64,000 bases of DNA from the NCBI GenBank assembly GCA_023678885.1, contig CM042985.1, positions 3,584,985 to 3,648,984 on the forward strand. Reading direction: 5' to 3'. Below, one piece after another: positions 33,433 through 44,064 of the stretch. The first letter of the stretch is position 1. Every line of letters begins with the position of its first letter. The translations under genes and the position numbers were made by a program. This DNA is from Pogostemon cablin (taxonomy: Eukaryota > Streptophyta > Magnoliopsida > Lamiales > Lamiaceae). The notes below the pieces were generated by a model. That model ran no database searches and was not told where the DNA came from. It saw nothing but the letters and a program-made list of their open reading frames with translations.

Positions 33433-33771
33433 TAGTATTATAATTTATGCAGTAGACAGTACTAGTGCATGCATGTAATATGAATACAAACCTCATTAAT
33501 GTTATTACAGTAAAAACGTTTTGATGGTTAACTCACAAAAATGGTATTATCGGGTCCGCGGATAGCATGGACAGAAAAACACACACACACAAATTCCCGA
33601 AATTTATGTGTCACATTAAATTATTTAATTAATTCCTTTCTTCCACAAATTTTTTATCTTTCCGCCGCCGCCCTCAAACCCTAATTATATCCCCCTACCC
33701 AAACCCTAATATGTGCGCATATATATGTCTAAGCACTGCATCAGTCTCCAATCCTTTATCTCCTTCTCACC

Positions 33772-34290
33772 ATGATATACCATCTACTAAAAAAATCAAT
33801 GGCGTCTTCCATCACCCGTCCACTCTTCTTCTCCGCTACTACTATTACCATCAAATTCCACCCCAGCATCTCCATTCTCTTTTACTCCCAGAAATCACCA
33901 AACACTCCTGGCCCCGATAAGACCTTTCCCTCCCAGAAATCACCAAACACTCCTGGCCCCGATAAGAACTTTCCGGAAAGGCCTCCTGCTTTCTCGGTAT
34001 TGAAGAAACCTAAGCTGTTCAAGACAATGGCCGAGGAATTCAAGCTTTATTCCGTTCTTTACAAAGCCTTTGGAAATTTCATTTTGAGTCGGCCAGGTCA
34101 TGTGACATCCACCCAAGAACTTTGGGTTGAATACATGTCTATAAAATCCCACCCCAATCCCACCTTCTACTCCACCATAAAAAACCTCCCTCCGTCCCAG
34201 GTTAAGAGGGTCATTTTATCATTTTGGTCGTCCCACCCAAAGAGTCCAATTTTCTTTTTTGGACATATAGGACCCACCCACACCCACTAA
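33772..34290 (+). CDS. LW-family array copy 7, MITE-terminated
   Basis: 172 residues, subtype B. It shares with copy 5 the extra codon in the leader peptide (MASSITRPLFF, FSATTIT). In the tail, VKRVILSFW and PIFFFGHIG. Sharing the codon insertion with copy 5 but not copy 2 shows descent of 7 from 5, or the reverse, after the array formed. Confidence 0.6.
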   Translation: MIYHLLKKSMASSITRPLFFSATTITIKFHPSISILFYSQKSPNTPGPDKTFPSQKSPNTPGPDKNFPERPPAFSVLKKPKLFKTMAEEFKLYSVLYKAFGNFILSRPGHVTSTQELWVEYMSIKSHPNPTFYSTIKNLPPSQVKRVILSFWSSHPKSPIFFFGHIGPTHTH

Positions 34291-34412
34291 TACAATTAAT
34301 ACATGGGGCCCCTACACCCACTAATACAACTACCCACTACACATTAAATAATAATACTCCTTAATCCACGTGCCCAAAAGTAAATGGGACTCTTAGCCCG
34401 GGACGGAGGGAG
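34186..34412. mobile_element. Junction MITE 7
   Basis: Same borders; perfect terminal GGGACGGAGGGAG followed by TAG. Confidence 0.85.
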
Positions 34413-34753
34413 TAGTATTATAATTTATGCAGTAGACAGTACTAGTGCATGCATGTAATATGAATACAAACCTCATTAATGTTATTACAGTAAAAACGTT
34501 TTGATGGTTAACTCACAAAAATGGTATTGTCGGGTCCGCGGATAGCATGGACAGAAAAACACACACACACAAATTCCCGAAATTTCTGTGTCACATTAAA
34601 TTATTTAATTAATTCCTTTCTTCCACAAAATTTTTATCTTTCCGCCGCCGCCCTCAAACCCTAATTATATCCACCTACCCAAACCCTAATATGTGCGCAT
34701 ATATATATGTCTAAGCACTGCATCAGTCCCCAATCCTTTATCTCCTTCTCACC

Positions 34754-35269
34754 ATGATATACCATCTACTAAAAAAATCAATGGCTTCCCTCACCCGTCC
34801 ACTCTTCTTCTCCGCTACTACTATTCCCATCAAATTCCACCCCAGCATCTCCATTCTCTTTTACTCACAGAAATCACCAAACACTCCTGGCCCCGATAAG
34901 ACATTTCCCTCCCAGAAATCACCAAACACTCCTGGCCCCGATAAGACCTTTCCGGAAAGACCTCCTGCTTTCTCGGTATTGAAGAAACCTAAGCTGTTCA
35001 AGACAATGGCCGAGGAATTCAAGCTTTATTCCGTTCTTTACAAAGCCTTTGGAAATTTTATTTTGAGTCGGCCAGGTCATGTGACATCCACCCAAGAACT
35101 TTGGGTTGAATACATGTCTATCAAATCCCACCGCAATCCCACCTTCTACTCCACCATCAAAAATCTCCCTCCGTCCCAGGTTAAGAGGGCCATTTTACCA
35201 TTTTGGTCGTCCCACCCAAAGAGTCCCATTTCCTTTTTTGGACATATGGGACCCACCCACACCCAATAA
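34754..35269 (+). CDS. LW-family array copy 8, MITE-terminated
   Basis: 171 residues, subtype A. Arg replaces Pro in KSHRNPTF, just after the LW domain. A 2-bp AT insertion in the leader run GCATATATATATG stops the upstream ORF after 7 codons. All other family residues are kept. Confidence 0.6.
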   Translation: MIYHLLKKSMASLTRPLFFSATTIPIKFHPSISILFYSQKSPNTPGPDKTFPSQKSPNTPGPDKTFPERPPAFSVLKKPKLFKTMAEEFKLYSVLYKAFGNFILSRPGHVTSTQELWVEYMSIKSHRNPTFYSTIKNLPPSQVKRAILPFWSSHPKSPISFFGHMGPTHTQ

Positions 35270-35391
35270 TACAATTAATACATGGGGCCCCTACACCTAC
35301 TAATACAACTACCCACTACACATTAAATAATAATACTCCTTAATCCACGTGCCCAAAAGCAAATGGGACTCTTAGCCCGGGATGGAGGGAG
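35165..35391. mobile_element. Junction MITE 8
   Basis: Same borders; right end CGGGATGGAGGGAG, like junction MITE 3. Confidence 0.85.
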
Positions 35392-35730
35392 TAGTATTAT
35401 AATTTATGCAGTAGACAGTACTAGTGCATGCATGTAATATGAATACAAACCTCATTAATGTTATTACAGTAAAAACGTTTTGATGGTTAACTCACAAAAA
35501 TGGTATTGTCGGGTCCGCGGATAGCATGGACAGAAAAACACACACACACAAATTCCCGAAATTTCTGTGTCACATTAAATTATTTAATTAATTCCTTTCT
35601 TCCACAAATTTTTTATCTTTCCGCCGCCGCCCTCAAACCCTAATTATATCCCCCTACCCAAACCCTAATATGTGCGCATATATATGTCTAAGCACTGCAT
35701 CAGTCCCCAATCCTTTATCTCATTCTCACC

Positions 35731-36246
35731 ATGATATACCATCTACTAAAAAAATCAATGGCTTCCCTCACCCGTCCACTCTTCTTCTCCGCTACTACTA
35801 TTCCCATCAAATTCCACCCCAGCATCTCCATTCTCTTTTACTCACAGAAATCACCAAACACTCCTGGCCCCGATAAGACCTTTCCCTCCCAGAAATCACC
35901 AAACACTCCTGGCCCCGATAAGACCTTTCCGGAAAGACCTCCTGCTTTCTCGGTATTGAAGAAACCTAAGCTGTTCAAGACAATGGCCGAGGAATTCAAG
36001 CTTTATTCCGTTCTTTACAAAGCTTTTGGAAATTTCATTTTGAGTCGGCCAAGTCATGTGACATCCACCCAAGAACTTTGGGTTGAATACATGTCCATCA
36101 AATCCCACCCCAATCCCACCTTCTACTCCACCATCAAAAATCTCCCTCCGTCCCAGGTTAAGAGGGCCATTTTACCATTTTGGTCGTCCCACCCAAAGAG
36201 TCCCATTTCCTTTTTTGGACATATGGGACCCACCCACACCCAATAA
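35731..36246 (+). CDS. LW-family array copy 9, MITE-terminated
   Basis: 171 residues. Gly is changed to Ser in LSRPSHVTST. Both linker repeats read DKTFP, as in copy 10. The tail ends THTQ. This is the last copy that reads into a MITE. Confidence 0.6.
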   Translation: MIYHLLKKSMASLTRPLFFSATTIPIKFHPSISILFYSQKSPNTPGPDKTFPSQKSPNTPGPDKTFPERPPAFSVLKKPKLFKTMAEEFKLYSVLYKAFGNFILSRPSHVTSTQELWVEYMSIKSHPNPTFYSTIKNLPPSQVKRAILPFWSSHPKSPISFFGHMGPTHTQ

Positions 36247-36368
36247 TACAATTAATACATGGGGCCCCTACACCCACTAATACAACTACCCACTACACAT
36301 TAAATAATAATACTCCTTAATCCACGTGCCCAAAAGCAAATGGGACTCTTAGCCCGGGACGGAGGGAG
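36142..36368. mobile_element. Junction MITE 9
   Basis: Same borders; perfect right terminal GGGACGGAGGGAG followed by TAG. It is the last MITE of the array. Confidence 0.85.
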
Positions 36369-36707
36369 TAGTATTATAATTTATGCAGTAGACAGTACTA
36401 GTGCATGCATGTAATATGAATACAAACCTCATTAAAGTTATTACAGTAAAAACGTTTTGATGGTTAACTCACAAAAATGGTATTGTCGGGTCCGCGGATA
36501 GCATGGACAGAAAAACACACACACACAAATTCCCGAAATTTCTGTGTCACATTAAATTATTTAATTAATTCCTTTCTTCCACAAATTTTTTATCTTTCCG
36601 CCGCCGCCCTCAAACCCTAATTATATCCCCCTACCCAAACCCTAAAATGTGCGCATATATATGTCTAAGCACTGCATCAGTCCCCAATCCTTTATCTCCT
36701 TCTCACC

Positions 36708-37238
36708 ATGATATACCATCTACTAAAAAAATCACTGGCTTCCCTCACCCGTCCACTCTTCTTTTCCGCTACTACTATTCCCATCAAATTTCACCCCAGC
36801 ATCTCCATTCTCTTTTACTCCCAGAAATCACCAAACACTCCTGGCCCCGATAAGACCTTTCCCTCCCAGAAATCACCAAACACTCCTGGCCCCGATAAGA
36901 CCTTTCCGGAAAGACCTCCTGCTTTCTCGGTATTGAAGAAACCTAAGCTGTTCAAGACAATGGCCGAGGAATTCAAGCTTTATTCCGTTCTTTACAAAGC
37001 CTTTGGAAATTTCATTTTGAGTCGGCCAGGTCATGTGACATCCACCCAAGAACTTTGGGTTGAATACATGTCCATCAAATCCCACCCCAATCCCACCTTC
37101 TACTCCACCATCAAAAATCTCCCAGATCCCCTTGAATTCACACCAAATGAAAACCTTCCGTTCCTCGCCAAACCTCTCCTCCCGGACTTTCCGGTGGAGG
37201 CTTTTCATAGCTTGGATCTGTCCAATGCAGCAACTTGA
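36708..37238 (+). CDS. LW-family array copy 10, with native continuation
   Basis: 176 residues. The N-terminal 137 residues match the other copies; then CTCCCAGATCC continues the family frame with LPDPLEFTPNENLPFLAKPL, then LPDFPVEAFHSLDL, and stops at 37236-37238. This is the same linker as LVEFSPRENLPVL at 48.6 kb and EYTPKETLPTS at 24.8 kb. The stop falls where the 48-kb copy continues (DADTAQQFMKCAEYY), so this copy is itself shortened at its 3' end. The second in-frame Met is CTG here (KKSLAS), so the first ATG is the only usable start. It represents the array's ancestral form. Confidence 0.62.
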   Translation: MIYHLLKKSLASLTRPLFFSATTIPIKFHPSISILFYSQKSPNTPGPDKTFPSQKSPNTPGPDKTFPERPPAFSVLKKPKLFKTMAEEFKLYSVLYKAFGNFILSRPGHVTSTQELWVEYMSIKSHPNPTFYSTIKNLPDPLEFTPNENLPFLAKPLLPDFPVEAFHSLDLSNAAT

Positions 37239-37264
37239 ACAAAAAAACCCAATTCATTCCCATT

Positions 37265-37412
37265 GGTAAAATAGTGTTAGTTATTATTATCATCTAGGAG
37301 TATATTCTATAATGACATAAAATTATTATAAGTAATATTTATTGGGTTACATTTTTTTATGCTAACTTGGAAAATCATAGGTGTGTTTGGATAAAGTATT
37401 TAAAGGTAGGTA

Positions 37413-37469
<57 letters not shown>

Positions 37470-37920
37470 TATAGTTCCTCCATATATATACTCTAACCAA
37501 GTATATAACCAAATAAATGAAATTTATAATCTCCAAATCTTATGGTGATTTATTATTTATGAAAATAAGATATAATGATACTCTCTTTCCTGCATGCATT
37601 TTTTCTCATTCATTGGGACTTGTTCTCATCTTAATCTTAATTCTCTCTCATCTTTTAATGATGGCACCTTTTGTATGTTTTGCTTTTTCCATTCTATTGC
37701 AAATTCTTTCGGCCACCACAAAATACTCACTTGTTTGGTTACACCACCTTTAGCTCTCAATTTTTTTTTCTGTGTACAAATAATTTTTTTTTGGATCATC
37801 TACTGTGACCCTTTAAATTTTTATCTTTGCTGCTTTTTTTATCCTCATCTCATTAATGCTTGTTGTTTTTCCATCTCAGTGTTGATTAAACTCCAGCTGC
37901 ATGGAGAAAGTTGGAAATAA
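37265..37920. repeat. 3' flank of array, duplicate of 18.70-19.33 kb
   Basis: See the partner block. It differs mainly by expansion of the TA run at 37416-37466 (about 25 TA units). The open frames at 37517-37920 are AT-rich and hydrophobic by composition only. Confidence 0.75.
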
Positions 37921-40084
37921 GTATATAGTCTTTCTCTCACCTTCTCAGCTCGAATAGTCTTTCTTTCCTATTATTGATAGAACACTGACATAGAATTAAA
38001 AAGAATAAGTGATATATATATATACTGACTGATAGTCCTAGTCTTTCACGGCACAATTCTCCTCATATGAATAATTTATGTCTAATCTGCAGTCAAACCA
38101 TCTTGGATTCTTTTGGATCAATCCAATTCAAATGCATGCATTCACACTTCATCATCATCAAGCATTTCTTTTAATGTTGTTCGTTGTGCTAATGATTTAG
38201 GACATTTAATATGTTGTGCTAATGATTTAGGACATTTAATATATATGTTTCCATAAGTATGCATGCCCAAATTATCACTATTTTAGTATTCTTGTACCAT
38301 CTTATACTCATCAATTGGACCAAATCTTGGTAATTAGTGTACATTAGGAATATTTTGCAAGAATTTAACAGCTTTATTTTCAGTATAATAATCTGATTAA
38401 AAGAATTCATGAATACTAATCTAATTTGTGAAAAATGTAATATTTGTGTAGAAATTAAGCTTGGCAAGAATAATTCTACATACAAAAGTCAAACCGAAGT
38501 TATGGGTTGTAAAAGCTATTATATATATTCTGATTGGTTCATTCCCGTCTAAGAAATAAGGAGTGCATGAATATATATCATAATTCATGATGGAGGAATC
38601 AAATTATTTGATTCAAATTTAATACTCCATATTCTTATGAACAAATTAACATTTTAATTATTTGTACGTTCCATTACTATCTTTCATACTTTTACAAAAA
38701 GAAATACTAATACTCAATCCAATATCGGATTCCCAATTTCATAATTTAATTGTCTCATAATAAAAAAAAATCTGGAATGTTATAACGTGTTATTCATTTG
38801 ATGAAAAGTAGAATATAAATCCGATTTTCTAATTTATTAGTTCCTTTATTTCCACCTTTCAATCTTCTTGGAGATGTTTGTTTCGAGATTGAAATCCCGA
38901 AATTGGAATTCAAATTTCATATCTAAATTTTAAAAAACATACCTATAATACATTCACTCTCCTCAATTAATACACTTTATCTCTTTATATCTCCTCTCTC
39001 ATATACTTTCTTACATACTAAATTAATACATTTTTACACATTGATTTGACATAAAGTTAAGCACTACCATATCAAAAACCCAAAACAAACACAACGTCAC
39101 TATTTATGATTTTCAAACTCCCAAAAAATCCAAAACAAACATCACCCTACAGTTTAGGTCACAATTTATTTATATGTAACCCTCTCATTAATTGAGATGT
39201 GTGAGACAAAATAATACTAGGAGTATATTTTAATAATGAAAGTATTTGATTTAACAGAATATGGCGTAAATTCACAACAAACTACAACATTAATTATTAA
39301 AGTGCATATATAACTAAATTTGTGATCAATATAAATACATATCAATCGATTCAAACATATATTTTTATCTTACATAATTGTTACTACTCACTGTAGCTTG
39401 CTAGACTTCAATCAAATGAAATATATATTTGACCTGATTTGTGTTAATAACTTTTGATACAAACTAGTAAAAAAAATATTTATAGATAGGACACGTGAAC
39501 ACAGAATTATTGTATCAAACTAAACCAAGATCATAATATAATCATATGCTATATATCTTTGTAAGCATGCAATATAATTAATATGCAAAAAAAAAAAAAA
39601 CACAAGAAATGTAAACCTAAAAAAGGATGTTTTGTCATGCAGCATTTGATAGTCATAGCCATAGTATCTCTTTCACTCTCTGTCTTACTGGCACAACACT
39701 ATGAGTAACTTTTGTCTCTTTCACTTTATGTCTCAATCTCATTTAATGCACTCAAATAATATTGGAATTCTTTTGGATCAATCTTCAAATGCATCATCAT
39801 CACGCATTTCATTTTATGTTGTTCGTTGTGCTAATGATCTAGGACATTTAATATTTTGTGCTAATGATTTAGGACATTTAATATGTTTCCATAAGCATGC
39901 ACCCCCATGATATGCACCCCCAATCTCTCTCTCCAACCCTCAAACCCTAAAACCCTAAAATATTATTTTCTTTATTATATATTTTCACTTAGTTTCTGAT
40001 TTCTTTTTTTTTTTGTTAGCATAGTACCATAGTGGCATAGTTCTTCTCGATCTTGTTCAACATATATTTAGACCTTACTCGAAT
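37921..40084. other. Spacer with short duplicates of 21.7-23.2 kb
   Basis: 38040-38260 and 39650-39970 resemble 21740-22130 (GGATCAATC-TTCAAATGCAT, GTTGTGCTAATGATTTAGGACATT). A ~30-bp tandem duplication of GTGCTAATGATTTAGGACATTTAATAT lies at 38210-38245 and another at 39827-39885. The telobox-like CAAACCCTAAAACCCTAAAA at 39941 marks another LW-family leader relic without an ORF. 39240-39560 resembles 22330-22460 and 22735-22930. Confidence 0.5.
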
Positions 40085-40528
40085 ATTATTTTATACATCT
40101 TTATATAGTCCCTTGATCAATAATAATATTAATAAATTATTATTATTAATATTATTGTCTTTAGTTTTAATAGACAAGTTAGTCTTCTTTTCTTTTGAAA
40201 TAGTAAATCGTTCATGTAACTATTCTCACAAGAATTAATTTTGTTTAATTATTTAATTGGATCTTTATATTAAAAAAAAACACGAACACACACAACTTTC
40301 AACTTTATTATTTTATACATCTTTATATAGTCCCTTGATCAATAATAATATTAATAAATTATTATTATTAATATTATTGTCTTTAGTTTTAATAGACAAG
40401 TTAGTCTTCTTTTCTTTTGAAATAGTAAATCGTTCATGTAACTATTCTCACAAGAATTAATTTTGTTTAATTATTTAATTGGATCTTTATATTAAAAAAA
40501 AACACGAACACACACAACTTTCAACTTT
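40085..40528. repeat. 222-bp tandem duplication
   Basis: 40085-40306 and 40307-40528 are near-identical, from ATTTTATACATCTTTATATAG to CACACACAACTTTCAACTTT. The repeated reading frames within are AT-rich artefacts. Confidence 0.9.
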
Positions 40529-40939
40529 ATTTTAAGGGCACACGTTTTGAAAATGAAAGAAAACATGTTTTTATATAAAAAGTACGATATTTAATTTTAA
40601 AGGTTACAACTTTTAAAGCGGTCGGATCTAGGCGCACAATACGTAACGAATTTTATCCTAGAAAAAGGAGTATTTTGATTGATGAGATTATTTAAATAAA
40701 TTGTTTCAAGAATAATAATTTATTATAATATAAATGAAAAGTAATAAAAATTTAAATAAAAACATTATAAGAAAACTGTCCAATTATAAAAGAAAAATTC
40801 CAACCAAAAGTAAATTTGATAGAAAATTTAAAAGTTTCAATAAATTATATATCCAATAAAATATGAAACTCTTGTTACCAGTATTTTCACAAGATAATCC
40901 TTACTCAAATATTATTTTATCGATCTTTAGACCCTTGAT

Positions 40940-41058
<119 letters not shown>

Positions 41059-42960
41059 GACTTCTTTTCTTTTGAAATAGTAAATCGTTCATACATGTCA
41101 CTAGTCACTACTCTCCCAGGAACTAGCTAGCTACAGGAAATGATGCCAAGATTTTGTATTAAGTTTTGAGTTGGAATAACAGGACTTAAATTGTGTTAGT
41201 AATGAAAAAATAACTTAAATTATTGAGGAACACATTTAATTATCATGAATTCGCAATATGAATATTTGATTAATGAAAAGGCAAATATACTAAATTATGA
41301 AAGCGTACTTACGATCGATAGCAAACAAAAATCCTATGGGAATTCTTTGACCATTTTATATAATCGGTAGATGCAATAGTTAATGTTGTTAGAAGGGACA
41401 TGATAAAGAAATATAGATCTTACAAAGAAAACGAGCTAAATTATTTACTGGTAAAGAAGAGCTTATTATGGAGGGAGGGTATTATGGGTATAATGAATCT
41501 TTTATGAAAGTTGAACAATCCATTTTATTGGTTTTTTTTTTCCTCCTAGGAGATTAGACTTTGGAATTATTATTAATCTTTATTCTCTCATTAAATCCAT
41601 GTACTTTTTTTTTTCTTTGGTAGAATAAAGTCAAAATCTCTTAAATATAGAGTGTTGTTTATACACTCCGGTGGGAAAGAAATCAGTATAGCTCTCCCAC
41701 CTTTGTCTTAACAAATCATTGTGATTTTGATTTCTTTCCAATTACATGTGTTTCTTTTGTTTTTTAATTCCTCATTCAGAAAATATGAGATTGTTGATTT
41801 GGGTATAATTTGGCTCTTCATGCTTTGAATATCGCCTACAACAATGCACTAGTATAGTTTGATGATTTGTAACTAATATTAATTCCAACTTGTAAAATTA
41901 AGGTCCACCAACCATAAAAAAATATATTGGATCAAATTAATTTATCAACCAATCTACAATACTATAAATGATAATTTGGAAAGGTAGAAAAAGTTTCTTG
42001 AGTAATTGAATTAATAATTGGGTAAACTTTAATAGTCAATAAAGTGCGAGATGCGGCCTTCTGTTGCACATATATTTAGTTGAATTGGTGTTCATTTCTC
42101 ACCGTCTTTCTTAATTAATTCCTGTTCATTTGTTGTTTTTTATTTTATTTTTAAATTTATTATTATATTTAAATAATTATTATACCCTAAATCCTAGGGA
42201 TAAAATATACCCTAAATTACAAGATAAAATTATTATTATATTCTAAAACCTATTGATAAATCATACCTAAACCACATGAGTAAAATGACAATTATACCCT
42301 GAACCCTAAAAATAAGTTATACCCTAAACAAAAAAGATAAAATTATAATTATAGATTAAACCCTAAATTTTAGGATAAATTATACCCTAAACCATAAGTG
42401 TAAAATTACAATTATACCCTAAACCCTAGGAATAAATTATACCTTAAAAACAAGAGTAAAATTACAATTATGTCCCTAAATTAAATAAAATTTAAAAAAA
42501 ATAAACAAAAAATATTAAAAAATGAAAAAAAAGCAACAGTTACAGTGAATAAAAAAAATAGATGAAACAACAAAAATAAGGTGAAGAAATGAAGTTGTAA
42601 ATTTTAAAATGGTTGCCCTTCTTAACTTAGTAATTGTCTATTTAGTTTATCGTACATTTCACCATGCATTAATATTAAGAACTAATTCATATTTAGTATA
42701 TGCTTAAATTTTGCACATCATAATATTCCTTACCAAATTTTAAACTTACATTTTAGTGAATTATTTGTACTTCCACGTAATTAAGTTTAACAGACCGTCC
42801 AAACTAATATATTGTAAATCAATCAAACTACATTATTCAAGTTTTGGAGATGATACTTTTTTCTATTTTCAAATAATAATTATTATTTATATTTTTAATC
42901 AAATTAAATTAATCAATATATCTATCTATGTGGTTTCACCTAACTAAAATATATTATTAT
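41059..42960. repeat. Duplicated spacer incl. second CCCTAAA-type minisatellite
   Basis: 41555-42005 matches 7985-8320 and 9070-9170. 42180-42480 is the second CCCTAAA-type minisatellite. 42500-42960 matches 27061-27325 and 27556-27600, and at about 42950 has the empty site of the array-upstream MITE. No gene. Confidence 0.65.
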
Positions 42961-43480
42961 AATTTATGCAATAGGGTATTGGTGAAGGCATGCCATAGAA
43001 TATACATACACACAAACCTCATTAATATTGTTACTTTATTTGAGTAATAAGTTTTGATGCTTAACTCAAATTCAACCATCACAAAAATGGTATTGTCTGG
43101 TCGCTCATAGTTGGACAAAAAGAACAAAAATCTCTCCCATAATCAATACTCTCCTCCTCCCCCCTCTCGCCACATGCCACTTTTCAATTATATTCATTAC
43201 ATTCTCATCCAAGAAATTTCATATCAAATTAAAATATTTATCAAATTAAATTAATCAAAGGAGTTTAATTCCGTGGGTTCACATCCAATTAAAATATTCC
43301 ATGGAGTAGTATAATTTTTCTCCATTCTACGGTGAGTCTATACATCTATTTAAATATTTTCAGCCCCCATTTAGAATTAATTAGTTGTATATATAATAAG
43401 AATGAGTCTCATTTAAACTGAATTTATATGTAATTTTATTTTTTAAACTTACTCTTTAATTAGTATATAAAAAAGAGTAA
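42961..43480. other. LW-family leader relic without ORF
   Basis: 42960-43130 aligns with the array leader (TATAATTTATGCA, CACAAAAATGGTATTGTC, GGACA-AAA) and 43100-43320 with 18.2-18.46 kb. Where the family ORF would follow, the sequence passes into AT-rich DNA and an inverted-repeat element. The gene has been lost here. Confidence 0.5.
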
Positions 43481-43484
43481 GACA

Positions 43485-43720
43485 TATGCCTTTAGAATTT
43501 AGTATTATAGATAAAGCTACACTATTTTGTTCTAAAGGGTATACACTTTAATTAATAAGAGTACACCATTTTGTTCTAAAGGGTATACACTTTTCATTAT
43601 ATATTTTTTTTTCAAAAAATAAATGGGATTCATCTTTATACTAAAGGGTATATTATTTAACACAAAATTATAAAAACACACGGAGTATTTTTCTGTGCGC
43701 CCGGGCACACACAAGTTTTT
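43485..43720. mobile_element. GC-palindrome MITE, copy 1
   Basis: The interior has TAGTATTATAGATAA, ACACTATTTTGTTCTAAAGGG and AAGGGTATACACTTT (twice). The right end has GTGCGCCCGGGCACACACAA. The interior is shared with 61685-61937. Left end decayed. Confidence 0.65.
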
Positions 43721-43799
43721 GCATTGTAAAATAAAGGATACACAAGCGCACACACAAGTAAATCAAGTTGTTTAGCAAGTAAGTTTTAAATCAAGTTGT

Positions 43800-44040
43800 T
43801 TGTTTTAATTGGTTGTTTTTATTTTAACTTACAGTAATTTGTCGATTTAATATAGATTATATATTTATGAAATAAAAAGTAGAAAAATGAAAAAAAAAAT
43901 AGAAACAAAAAAATAAAAATTCTTTTTTCCGAAATTAAAACACAAGTTTGAGTGATTGGACCGGCCCAACTAATATGGTCAATATTCTAAAAACCGTTAC
44001 ACCATTAACTCTTCTGCTTTCCCATTTCCGCATCGTCATT
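43800..44040. other. 3' flank of a lost LW-family locus
   Basis: AATTTGTCGATTTAATATA, TTTATGAAATAAAAAGTAGA, TCCGAAATTAAAACACA, GACCGGCCCAACTAATATGG and CGTTACACCA-TTAACTCTTCTGC match the 3' flanks at 25.2-25.5 and 48.97-54.03 kb. The match ends at about 44040, exactly where ValRS sequence begins. Confidence 0.65.
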
Positions 44041-44064
44041 TTCTGTTTGATAGTGGGAGGATCA

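Larger units (their letters stand above)
27556..37240 (+). repeat. Ten-copy direct tandem array, 977-bp unit
   Basis: Start codons at 27907, 28884, 29861, 30838, 31815, 32795, 33772, 34754, 35731 and 36708 give spacings of 977, 977, 977, 977, 980, 977, 982, 977 and 977. Each unit holds ~340 bp of leader or promoter, a coding segment of 411-414 bp and, in copies 1-9, a 227-bp MITE. Length changes in coding sequence are +3 only (copies 5 and 7); the leader of copy 8 has +2. Copy 10 lacks the MITE and continues the original frame. Copies are very similar, mostly single-base differences. Confidence 0.97.

Noticed and set aside
28072..35131. Antisense open frames of 70-111 codons in every array unit
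   Set aside because: They mirror the sense frame, their composition follows from it, and nothing suggests a leader on that strand.
27556..37240. CRISPR-like or centromeric satellite explanation for the tandem units
   Set aside because: Units are 977 bp with gene, leader and MITE content. There are no short repeats with unique spacers, and ten copies with open frames do not resemble a satellite block.
37517..37920. Hydrophobic open frames downstream of the array as membrane proteins
   Set aside because: AT-rich composition gives Phe/Leu/Ile runs. The homologous block at 18.7-19.3 kb does not keep the frames open.
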